From positions 1 to 64,000 of the forward strand of contig NZ_NBOF01000004.1 of assembly GCF_002104475.1 (NCBI RefSeq): a stretch of DNA of 64,000 nucleotides, written 5' to 3'. Positions 46,749 to 54,948 of this stretch are shown here, one piece after another. How positions within the stretch are numbered: the stretch's first letter is position 1; every line of letters starts with the position of its first letter. The notes beneath the pieces were generated by a model. It was not told the DNA's origin. It searched no databases and worked only from the letters and a program-made list of their open reading frames with translations. A program made the position numbers and the translations under genes. The stretch comes from Cognaticolwellia mytili (lineage in GTDB: Bacteria; Pseudomonadota; Gammaproteobacteria; Enterobacterales; Alteromonadaceae).

Positions 46749-46927
46749 GACTTCCAAAGTGCCGCCGTTCACATTAGTCCTGAACACCGGGTGTTCAGGG
46801 CGGAAATATCATTTTAACCGTAGGCTTCCCGATACGAGCCGGGCTTGCACAATAGCTAATAATCAACATCCTTAGTTAAAACTTATCGGCTCAGGGACAT
46901 AGTTCACAAACGAACACTCCAGAAGAC
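46749..46927 (-). ncRNA. ssrS: 6S RNA
   Basis: The 6S RNA, which binds sigma-70 RNA polymerase as a promoter mimic in stationary phase. On the minus strand the conserved GTCCCTGAGCCGATA and the opposite arm GGCTCGTATCGGGAAGCCT flank the central bubble. The ends GTCTTCTGGAGTGTT and GGCACTTTGGAAGTC pair through G-U and Watson-Crick contacts, giving a 179-nt RNA near the usual 180-185. A terminal hairpin CCTGAACACC / GGTGTTCAGG precedes the 3' arm. It lies directly after zapA, as in E. coli, but the usual fau gene is missing downstream. Confidence 0.93.
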
Positions 46928-46933
46928 AAATTC

Positions 46934-46962
46934 ATTATAGCTAATAATGTCAGCCGTATTAA
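46934..46962 (-). promoter_or_regulatory. 6S RNA promoter
   Basis: A perfect TATAAT -10 (46934-46939) lies seven bases before the inferred 6S 5' end, with a TTAATA -35 (46957-46962) at exactly 17 bp spacing, on the minus strand. Confidence 0.75.
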
Positions 46963-47069
46963 GTCTTTTATCACTTGTAAGACCTGAATGCTTAATGCTT
47001 GAACAGATTGAAGTTTCTTTGAACAAAAATATTAAAGACAAAAATATATCAGATAAATGCTGATATTAA

Positions 47070-47375
47070 TTAAGCACTTTTTGGTGAATTAACGGCTTGT
47101 TCTATAGTGGTTTGTAGCAATTCAATTTTGCTTTGCATTTTTTCACGTTCTTGCTCAAGTTCAGAGCGAGCTTGAATTAAGTCGTTGGCAAGGTTAAGCG
47201 ACATCATTACCAGTGCTTGTTCGGGGCTCTTCATTACAGCACTTTTTTTAGTGTCTTTTTCTAAACGTTTGTTGATTTCTTCCGCCGCTTGTAAAAGCGC
47301 AGATTCATGACCAGCAGGACAAGCGATTTTTAATCGTTTGTTGGCAACATTAATTGTTACTGTGTGTTGGCTCAT
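47070..47375 (-). CDS. zapA: Cell division protein ZapA
   Basis: A 101-aa protein that bundles FtsZ filaments at the division site. The N-terminal globular part (TVTINVANKRLKIACPAGHE) and C-terminal coiled coil (SELEQEREKMQSKIELLQTT) are as in E. coli ZapA. It is divergent from ygfB and is followed by 6S RNA on the same strand, the conserved gammaproteobacterial order. Confidence 0.93.
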   Translation of the reverse strand: MSQHTVTINVANKRLKIACPAGHESALLQAAEEINKRLEKDTKKSAVMKSPEQALVMMSLNLANDLIQARSELEQEREKMQSKIELLQTTIEQAVNSPKSA

Positions 47376-47627
47376 TACGTCACAATTCTCAAAACATTAA
47401 CTTAGTTCATTGAGTAAAATACTCAATATAATTTTGCTGTTGGTGATTAATCGTTTACAGCTAACACTAAGAAAAGTAAATGAATACTAAAACTCAATGT
47501 ACAATAAAGAGGAACTATAACGGTGAGTGTTACACTATGCAAGTGATCTCTATGGTTTTTTCTGGAATCGAAACAATGCCAATGTTACGATAGCGGCTAA
47601 TATACACCCTATTGAAATTATATTTTT

Positions 47628-48197
47628 ATGTCTGATAGCAGTTCTTTAGATTTTCCCTCTGCGCAAGCAATTTTAACCAGTGAAAGTGTTGAAGCACATG
47701 CCGCTGAAATCCACGGTGTACTTACCGGCCTTGTTTCGGCAGGCTTTGAATTTGAAAGCAGCGATTATATTGCCATGGTTAACGATATGCTTAATAACGC
47801 TGAAGGGCTACCAGTACGCGTTAAAAGCTTAATAAAAGATATGTATAGCGACATTTGGCAACAAATTCTTGATGAATCATATAGCTTTCAATTGATGTTG
47901 CCAGATGATGATGACTCCATCGTTGAGCGTGGTCACGCATTAAGTAAGTGGGTAGAAGGTTTTAATCTCGGTTTTGGTTTACAGCAAACTAAAACCACTA
48001 CTTTTTCTGATGATGTAAAAGAAGTACTTGCCGATTTTGTTGAAATCGCTAATTTGTCTGATGAAATGGAAGAAGACGAAGATACCGAGCAAGCTTATTT
48101 CGAAATTGCAGAATACGTTAGAATTTCTGCCTTACTTTGCTTTACTGAATTGGGTGCTCCGCCAGAGCCTAAAGATAAAGAAGCAACGCTACATTAG
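47628..48197 (+). CDS. ygfB: UPF0149 family protein YgfB
   Basis: A 189-aa acidic, helical protein of the YgfB/YecA (UPF0149) family. EIHGVLTGLVSAGFE near the start and GFNLGFGLQQ in the middle are family landmarks. Function is poorly known; in Pseudomonas the homologue modulates resistance gene expression. It heads ygfB-pepP-ubiH-ubiI. Confidence 0.9.
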   Translation: MSDSSSLDFPSAQAILTSESVEAHAAEIHGVLTGLVSAGFEFESSDYIAMVNDMLNNAEGLPVRVKSLIKDMYSDIWQQILDESYSFQLMLPDDDDSIVERGHALSKWVEGFNLGFGLQQTKTTTFSDDVKEVLADFVEIANLSDEMEEDEDTEQAYFEIAEYVRISALLCFTELGAPPEPKDKEATLH

Positions 48198-48316
48198 CCA
48201 TAAAATAGTTTACAGCTAAGTAATCAAATACGTACAGCTGAAGTACACTCTAATAAATTAATTTTACTAAAGAAATTATTTAGCTGTAGATAGACCACTA
48301 TTAAATACTGACCAAT

Positions 48317-49657
48317 ATGATCAAAAATACTTTATTACCTGCTGCTGAGTTTTGTCAGCGTAGAAGTGATTTTATTACGAAAATGCCAGCTAATACTATC
48401 GCATTAATTTCTGCGGGAAAGGAAGTTACCCGTAGCAACGATACTGAGTACCCATTTTGCCAAAGTAAAAACTTTTATTACCTGACTGGTTTTAATGAGC
48501 CAGATGCAATTTTAGCGTTGGTAAAAGGAGAGGGTGTAGAAGCAGAGCAAAGTGTTTTATTTTCTCGTGAAAAAGACAGTTTTCAAGAAGTATGGCATGG
48601 CCGACGCGTTGGTCAACTAGCTGCAGTTGAAAACTATCAGTTTGATTTATGCTTTAGCTTAGCTGAAGTTAGTGAGCAACTTTTACCATTAATTGAAGGC
48701 AAAAGCTCGGTGTTGATTTGTCAGCAAGAGCATGGCGTATTTGAACAACAAGTGTTGTCTTGGTTAGCTGAGATCAGAAAGTTAGCTCGCACTGGTGCTA
48801 AAGCGCCAAAATCATTAGTAGATTGCAGTGAAATAATACATGAAATGCGTTTGCACAAGTCAGATGCCGAGCTTGATATTATGCGTCAGGTTAATGTTAT
48901 TAGTGGCGCAGCCCATCAAAGAGCTATGCAGCGAACATCAGCTGGTAAGTTTGAATATCAAATTGAAGCTGAACTCTTGTATGAATTTGCTAGCAATGGT
49001 GCGCGTTATCCTGCGTACGGCTCTATTGTAGCTGGTGGCGATAACGCCAATATTTTGCATTACACTGATAATGATGAAGCCCTTATCAATGGTGATTTAT
49101 TGTTAATTGATGCGGGTGGAGAATTAGCCGGTTATGCCGCGGATATTACTCGAACATTCCCTGTTAACGGTCAATTTAGTGTTGAGCAAAAAGCGATTTA
49201 TCAACTGGTACTTGATAGTCAAAACTTAGCAATTTCAGCGATAAAGCCGAAGCAAACATTTGCTGAACTTAATCGTTTAGTGTGTAACTTTTTGACTCAA
49301 GCTTTATACGACTTAGGAATTTTAAAAGGCGACATAACGTTATTGTTAGCCCAAAATGCCTGTAAAAAATACTTTATTCACGGCCTTGGTCATTGGTTAG
49401 GGCTTGATGTTCATGATGTTGGTGACTATCACTCTAATCAGCAACGTGAGCAATTACGCCCGTTTGCGCCAGGCATGGTGATGACGATTGAACCGGGAAT
49501 TTATATCCCACTCAGCGATAAATCAGTTGATGAAAAATGGCGTGGTATTGGCGTTCGCATTGAAGATAATATTGCGGTAACCGAATCTGGTTTTGAAAAC
49601 TTAACTGTCAATGCTGCAAAAACTATTGCTGATATTGAAAAGGTGATGGCTAATTAG
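48317..49657 (+). CDS. pepP: Xaa-Pro aminopeptidase
   Basis: A dinuclear manganese peptidase that removes N-terminal residues preceding proline. Metal ligands are in LLIDAGGELAGYAADITRTFPVNG (two Asp), FIHGLGHWLGLDVHDVGD (His), MTIEPGIYI (Glu) and GIGVRIEDNIAV (Glu). The pita-bread fold follows a regulatory N-domain. Length (446 aa) is normal. Gene order is as in E. coli. Confidence 0.95.
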   Translation: MIKNTLLPAAEFCQRRSDFITKMPANTIALISAGKEVTRSNDTEYPFCQSKNFYYLTGFNEPDAILALVKGEGVEAEQSVLFSREKDSFQEVWHGRRVGQLAAVENYQFDLCFSLAEVSEQLLPLIEGKSSVLICQQEHGVFEQQVLSWLAEIRKLARTGAKAPKSLVDCSEIIHEMRLHKSDAELDIMRQVNVISGAAHQRAMQRTSAGKFEYQIEAELLYEFASNGARYPAYGSIVAGGDNANILHYTDNDEALINGDLLLIDAGGELAGYAADITRTFPVNGQFSVEQKAIYQLVLDSQNLAISAIKPKQTFAELNRLVCNFLTQALYDLGILKGDITLLLAQNACKKYFIHGLGHWLGLDVHDVGDYHSNQQREQLRPFAPGMVMTIEPGIYIPLSDKSVDEKWRGIGVRIEDNIAVTESGFENLTVNAAKTIADIEKVMAN

Positions 49658-49759
49658 TGTTCCTTTGTGCGTAATCCATTGATTAAGCACAAAGTGATAA
49701 CGCTGATAGCAAGTTAAACTTAGCGTCATTAACGACAGAAAAATAACAATAGGTTAACG

Positions 49760-51040
49760 ATGAACAACAGTGAGCAAAACGCTAGTACTAGCAACACCAA
49801 AGATGCACAGCACTTTGACGTAGTCATTTCTGGTGGTGGTTTATCAGGTGCTTTAATGGCATTAAGTTTATCTAGCCTAGTTACTCATCAACAAACCCCT
49901 TTAAAAATCGCCATTATCGAAGCTAATCCGGTATTGACTGACCCGTCACAAAGTTTTGATGATCGCGTGTTAGCCTTATCACATGGTAGTGCTGCTTATT
50001 TAGAAAGTGTTGGCGCTTGGCAATATCTAAAAAACCATGCTGAGCCAATTAAAAATATTCATATTTCAGACCGTGGGCATTATGGCAAAGCGCGACTGTA
50101 TGCTAAGCATCATCAAGTTGACGCCTTAGGTTATGTTGCTGAAATGTCATTTATTGGCTCGGCATTATTAAAAACCTTAGCGACTAAAAACAATATCACT
50201 TGGTTTGCCCCTGACAGTATTGCCAATGTGCAATGGCAACCTGAGCAAGTCAATGTAGAGTTAAATTCTGCTACGCAGTTAACTACCGCGCTATTGTTGG
50301 CTTGTGATGGTGCGCAGTCTGCGTGTCGAAAATTTGCTAATATTTCCACCACTAGTCGTGATTATCAGCAATCGGCATTAATCGCTAATGTTGCTACGGC
50401 AATTCATCATAAAAATATTGCCTATGAACGTTTTACTCAAACTGGCCCTATTGCCATGTTACCGCTTTCAACGTTGCCACAGTCAAATTCGACTAGTGTA
50501 AATGGTCAACAAAGCAGTGCAGGGCGTTGTTCACTGGTGTGGACACTAACGCCAGAGTTAGCCGAAGACATGCTAAATTTATCTGATGATGAATTTGCTG
50601 CACAATTAGAAAAATCGTTTGGCCGCTGGTTAGGTAATATTACTCAAGTAGGTAAGCGCGCGGTTTACCCATTAAAATTATTACAAGCAACTGAGCAGGT
50701 TTATCACCGTATGGCGTTAATAGGAAATGCTTCTCATACTATTCACCCTATTGCTGGCCAAGGTTTTAACTTAGGTTTACGTGATGTCAGAGATATGACT
50801 CAAGTGATAAAACAAGCATTAGCGAATGGGCAAGACATCGGCTCATTTAGTAATTTGATACAATATGCCAAATCTCGCCAGCAAGACCAAAAACAAGTGA
50901 TCGGCCTAACAGATTCACTGGTTACCTTATTTTCTAATCAATTACCGCCGTTAGTTGTAGGGCGCAACATTGGTTTGAAAGTAATGAATTATTTACCTGT
51001 GCTTAAAAATGCCTTGGTTAAGAAAACTATGGGCTATTGA
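49760..51040 (+). CDS. ubiH: 2-octaprenyl-6-methoxyphenol hydroxylase
   Basis: A flavin monooxygenase for ubiquinone ring hydroxylation. FAD-binding VVISGGGLSGALMALSL near residue 23, the DGAQSACRK segment and the NASHTIHPIAGQGFNLGLRD motif near 325 are conserved. An AGGTTAACG ribosome binding site is near the ATG. Followed by ubiI after 105 bases. Confidence 0.92.
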   Translation: MNNSEQNASTSNTKDAQHFDVVISGGGLSGALMALSLSSLVTHQQTPLKIAIIEANPVLTDPSQSFDDRVLALSHGSAAYLESVGAWQYLKNHAEPIKNIHISDRGHYGKARLYAKHHQVDALGYVAEMSFIGSALLKTLATKNNITWFAPDSIANVQWQPEQVNVELNSATQLTTALLLACDGAQSACRKFANISTTSRDYQQSALIANVATAIHHKNIAYERFTQTGPIAMLPLSTLPQSNSTSVNGQQSSAGRCSLVWTLTPELAEDMLNLSDDEFAAQLEKSFGRWLGNITQVGKRAVYPLKLLQATEQVYHRMALIGNASHTIHPIAGQGFNLGLRDVRDMTQVIKQALANGQDIGSFSNLIQYAKSRQQDQKQVIGLTDSLVTLFSNQLPPLVVGRNIGLKVMNYLPVLKNALVKKTMGY

Positions 51041-51145
51041 TGTGTGGGCGATTAATACGTGAATTACTAGCAAATTACGAAAAGAAAATACAAGCGGCTC
51101 GCAATATTATGCGAGTTACTAGACATAAAATGAATGTGAAAAACA

Positions 51146-52435
51146 ATGCAAAAATTTGATCTATTAATTGTTGGTGGTGGCATGGTTGGCTTAACGTTAG
51201 CATTAGCTATTCGCCAACAAACTGAGCTTAGCATCGCTATTGTTGATAATACACCTGTCGATGAACTGGGCAGCGAGCCTGAAGTGCGCGTTAGTGCTAT
51301 TAATGCAGCAAGTCAACAAATGTTCAATAACCTCAATGTTTGGCAAGATATAATTGCACAACGTGCGCAGCCTTACCATGACATGCATATTTGGGATAAA
51401 GCGGGGTATGGGCAATTAGATTTTGCTTTAAAAGATGTTAGTAATTCAATGGCCACTAGTAACCTTGAACAGCTAGGCTTTATTATTGAAAATAAAGCCA
51501 TTCGCAATGCCTTATGGCACAAAGCTGAACAAGACAGCGGCATTACCTTTTTTACTGATAACAAATTAGATCAGTTAAATTTTAGCGACAGCGAAGTGTT
51601 TGCTACTTTTGCTGCGAATAGTGATACGGACAAGCCACAAATGCCAGTGATGGCAAAACTTGTTGTTGGTGCAGATGGCGCTAATTCATGGGTACGTCAG
51701 CAAATGAATGTGCCATTAATATTTCGTGATTACGACCATCACGCCATCGTTGCCACTGTTAAGTGTAAGCAAGGGCATCAAAATACCGCATGGCAAGTGT
51801 TTCTAAAAAACGGTCCATTAGCTTTACTGCCTTTATATCAAGACAACTTATGCTCAATTGTATGGTCAACAACTCCTGAAGAAGCATCGCGACTAAGTAC
51901 TTTGTCAGCCGAAGACTTTGCCAAAGAAATAACAGCGGCCAGTGATGGTAAGCTTGGTCAAGTATCACTGGAAAGTGAACGCTTTACTTATCCTTTAACT
52001 ATGCGTTTTGCTCAAGAATTTGTAAAAGGGAGTACTGTTTTAGTTGGTGATGCTGCTCATACCATTCATCCATTGGCGGGGCAGGGAGTTAATTTAGGTT
52101 TGCTTGATGCCGCCGCATTAGCGCAAATAATTAGTCAGCAAGTGAGTAAAGAACAGCAAAAGGGTAGCCTTGATGATAACGCATGGTTAAGCGATAAGTC
52201 GTTGCAGCAATTCGCTCGCTGGCGCAAAAGCGAAGCGGCAGAAATGATCACCGCAATGGAAGCCATTAAGCAAACTTTCACGCCACAGCAAGGGGCAATA
52301 AAGTTAATACGTGGTTTAGGTATGTCACTACTCAATAATATCAAACCCGCTAAAGCCTTAATGATTAATCAAGCATTAGGTTTTAAAGGTGAGTTGCCAG
52401 AGTTAGCTAAGCCTATTCAACGGCAACAAAAGTAA
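51146..52435 (+). CDS. ubiI: Ubiquinone C5 hydroxylase UbiI (VisC)
   Basis: A flavin monooxygenase that hydroxylates C5 of the ubiquinone ring. It has the same fold as UbiH, with LLIVGGGMVGLTLALAI, VGADGANSWVRQQ and VGDAAHTIHPLAGQGVNLGLLD. It follows ubiH as in E. coli, which supports the UbiI rather than UbiF assignment. Length (429 aa) is normal. Confidence 0.9.
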   Translation: MQKFDLLIVGGGMVGLTLALAIRQQTELSIAIVDNTPVDELGSEPEVRVSAINAASQQMFNNLNVWQDIIAQRAQPYHDMHIWDKAGYGQLDFALKDVSNSMATSNLEQLGFIIENKAIRNALWHKAEQDSGITFFTDNKLDQLNFSDSEVFATFAANSDTDKPQMPVMAKLVVGADGANSWVRQQMNVPLIFRDYDHHAIVATVKCKQGHQNTAWQVFLKNGPLALLPLYQDNLCSIVWSTTPEEASRLSTLSAEDFAKEITAASDGKLGQVSLESERFTYPLTMRFAQEFVKGSTVLVGDAAHTIHPLAGQGVNLGLLDAAALAQIISQQVSKEQQKGSLDDNAWLSDKSLQQFARWRKSEAAEMITAMEAIKQTFTPQQGAIKLIRGLGMSLLNNIKPAKALMINQALGFKGELPELAKPIQRQQK

Positions 52436-52835
52436 GCTCTTTCCGCTATTTTAATTGACCATTCAGTCAAGAAAGCCCCACTTTTACCAGCTAATTTAAG
52501 TAAAATTAGCTGGTCGATACCTTCGTTAAGTTAATTCTTTACATCAATTTAAAATTTTTATTTGCCACAGAGGATGTTTGCATACTTGTTGGTGAATTAT
52601 ATTTTTAAAGGTGAGTTATTTGGAAATATAATTTGGAATATTTTTATTTGTCCATTTTAAATTTTTTAAAAGGCGTTTTATCTGTTGAATCAACAGCAAC
52701 ACACAGTTATAATCTTGGTCACTTTTTGTAAATCTTCCGTCTTTATCCTAGTTTTACATGAGTATATGTCAGTGGTGTGTTTCCTTAAAACACACTGAAA
52801 CTACGATAAAGCAACTAACGTGAGTGAAACGAACG
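52436..52835. other. 400-base region upstream of gcvT
   Basis: It holds the hairpin listed at 52486 and probably the gcvT promoter. I searched by eye for the tandem glycine riboswitch often found before gcvT and saw no matching conserved elements. No ORF is supported. Confidence 0.5.
52486..52514. terminator. Hairpin after ubiI
   Basis: A 12-bp perfect stem (ACCAGCTAATTT / AAATTAGCTGGT) with a 5-nt loop, 50 bases after the ubiI stop. No T run follows, so it may be a weak terminator. Confidence 0.45.
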
Positions 52836-53924
52836 ATGACAAATAAAACAGTATTACATGCTAAGCACATAGAAGCCGGCGCTAAAATGGTTGATTTTTA
52901 CGGTTGGGAAATGCCTATCAATTACGGTTCTCAAATTGAAGAACATCATGCGGTGCGCACAGACGCTGGCATGTTTGATGTTTCGCATATGACCATTGTT
53001 GATGTTAAAGGTGCAGACGCACAAGCATTTTTACGTAAACTAGTTATTAATGATGTGGCTAAATTAGACGTTGCTGGTAAAGCGCTATACACAGGCATGT
53101 GTAACCACGAAGGTGGTGTTATTGATGACTTAATCGTTTATTTTTTCACTAATACTGACTACCGTTTAGTAGTTAACTCAGCGACACGTGTAAAAGATTT
53201 AGCATGGATTGCAGAGCAATCTGCAGGTTTTGATGTTGCCGTTACTGAACGTCCCGAGTTTGCCATGATTGCTGTTCAAGGCCCGCAAGCAAAAGCGAAA
53301 GTTGCAACACTACTTAACGCAGGCCAATTAGCAGCTGTTGATGGTATGAAGCCATTCTTCTCAGCGCAAGCTGATGATTTATTCATTGCAACAACAGGTT
53401 ACACAGGTGAAAACGGTTATGAAATCGCTTTACCTGCTGACCAAGCCGCTGATTTATGGCAGCAACTACTTGATGCTGGTGTTAAACCTTGTGGCTTAGG
53501 TGCTCGTGATACTTTACGCTTAGAAGCGGGTATGAACCTATATGGTTTAGATATGGACGAAAATGTTTCTCCGCTAGCGGCGAACATGGCATGGACAATT
53601 AGCTGGGAACCAGAAGATCGTAACTTTAACGGTCGTGAAGTTATTGCGGCACAACGTGCTGCTGGCGACCAACCTAAACTTGTTGGTTTGGTACTTGAAG
53701 AGAAAGGTGTATTGCGTACCGGTCTTAAAGTTGTATCAGCAGAAGGTGAAGGTATTATTACTTCAGGCACTTTCTCACCAACATTAGGACACAGCATTGC
53801 CATGGCACGCGTTCCTCGCAGTGTCAAATTAGGCGATACTGTTGAAGTTGAAATGCGTAAAAAGCTAGTTAAAGTTCAAGTAATTAAGCCAAGCTTTGTA
53901 CGTAATGGTAAGAAAGTTTTTTAA
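52836..53924 (+). CDS. gcvT: Glycine cleavage T protein
   Basis: Aminomethyltransferase of the glycine cleavage complex: it takes the aminomethyl group from H protein to tetrahydrofolate, releasing ammonia. The start [33 protein letters not shown] and [10 protein letters not shown] are conserved. Length (362 aa from the ATG at 52836; a GTG at 52824 is the alternative) is normal. It is the only gcvT in the window and likely serves both glycine loci. Confidence 0.95.
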   Translation: MTNKTVLHAKHIEAGAKMVDFYGWEMPINYGSQIEEHHAVRTDAGMFDVSHMTIVDVKGADAQAFLRKLVINDVAKLDVAGKALYTGMCNHEGGVIDDLIVYFFTNTDYRLVVNSATRVKDLAWIAEQSAGFDVAVTERPEFAMIAVQGPQAKAKVATLLNAGQLAAVDGMKPFFSAQADDLFIATTGYTGENGYEIALPADQAADLWQQLLDAGVKPCGLGARDTLRLEAGMNLYGLDMDENVSPLAANMAWTISWEPEDRNFNGREVIAAQRAAGDQPKLVGLVLEEKGVLRTGLKVVSAEGEGIITSGTFSPTLGHSIAMARVPRSVKLGDTVEVEMRKKLVKVQVIKPSFVRNGKKVF

Positions 53925-54078
53925 CAACTTTGCGTTAAATCAACTTTCATTAGTTGCTTTGCAAACTAGCTTAAAAACACTGAAATTTAGGCTATAGTAT
54001 GAACTGAGTGGCGCAGGCCAAACTTTGTACTATAGAGATTTACATAATAATTTAAAAATACAAATTAGGAACAAAATA

Positions 54079-54468
54079 ATGAGCAACATTCCTTCAGAAT
54101 TAAAATATGCAACATCACACGAATGGGTACGTAACGAAGGTAACGGTGTCGTTACTGTTGGTATCTCTGAGCATGCACAAGGCCTTTTAGGTGACATGGT
54201 GTTTGTAGAATTACCTGACGTTGATGATGAAATCAGTGTTGGTGACGACGTTGCAGTAGCTGAGTCTGTAAAAGCTGCTTCTGATATCTACGCACCTGTT
54301 TCAGGCAAAGTTATTGCTATCAACGAAGATCTAGAAGATTCACCTGAAACTGTGAATGCTGATGCATTTGGCGACGGTTGGTTATTTAAAGTGCAATTAG
54401 CTGACGAAGCTGAATTAGACGCATTATTAGATGCTGAAGGGTATGCAAACTCGATCGACGAAGACTAG
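54079..54468 (+). CDS. gcvH: Glycine cleavage H protein (primary copy)
   Basis: The lipoyl carrier, 129 aa. The lipoylated Lys65 lies in [14 protein letters not shown] precedes the ATG at 54079; an upstream extension to 54025 is not needed. It follows gcvT. A terminator and a MITE-like element separate it from gcvP, so gcvTH and gcvP may be partly uncoupled. Confidence 0.96.
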   Translation: MSNIPSELKYATSHEWVRNEGNGVVTVGISEHAQGLLGDMVFVELPDVDDEISVGDDVAVAESVKAASDIYAPVSGKVIAINEDLEDSPETVNADAFGDGWLFKVQLADEAELDALLDAEGYANSIDED

Positions 54469-54585
54469 TTTAACGTCGCTAATCGATTTATGCTGCATTG
54501 TCTACATGGATGTAGGTAGTTAGGTTAAGTTTGGAACAATTAGCCTGTGCCTAAAAGTCGATTATCTTAGTTAAGCAATATGTTT

Positions 54586-54618
54586 AAGCCTCGAAAATTC
54601 TTTTGAACATCGAGGCTT
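54586..54618 (+). terminator. Hairpin after gcvH
   Basis: A 9-bp stem (AAGCCTCGA / TCGAGGCTT) with a 15-nt loop and a T-rich tail (TATTTTA), about 120 bases after gcvH. It could attenuate read-through into gcvP. Confidence 0.6.
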
Positions 54619-54628
54619 TATTTTAGAG

Positions 54629-54877
54629 TCTGTTGATCTTTCGAAATTTTTTTTGCAGCGATTTGTTGGGTATTTATACAAGGCAGAACCTTTACCATGT
54701 GGTTGTTCCACATAAAAGGCGATAACGTTGTAAAAATGTCTAACAAACACTGTCCAAAGGATTTGGCTAAAAGCTCTTTGTTGAGTAGTACTTGCTTAGA
54801 ATGACTAGGCTACACACTACTCGCCTTGAATAAGCGTTTTTATCTCGAACAAAATTTAATCGCGAAAGATCAACAGA
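54629..54877. repeat. MITE-like element, copy B
   Basis: A 249-bp element with perfect 15-bp terminal inverted repeats: TCTGTTGATCTTTCG (54629-54643) and CGAAAGATCAACAGA (54863-54877). It has no ORF. The reverse complement is about 75% like 28,043-28,293. It is inserted between gcvH and gcvP. A clear target-site duplication is not visible. Confidence 0.75.
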
Positions 54878-54948
54878 TCCTATTTAAATATTTTTAATTA
54901 CGATTAACTTACGTTAATCAGTAAACTATTTTATAGAGAAGCTGTTTT

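Noticed and set aside
46215-46817. CRISPR array
   Set aside because: The repeats are regular, but the spacers are only two alternating sequences and the repeats derive from the 6S RNA 3' end; there are no cas genes.
52436-52835. Glycine riboswitch upstream of gcvT
   Set aside because: The conserved aptamer elements expected before gcvT were not seen here, nor before the symporter or glyA. A covariance-model search would settle it.
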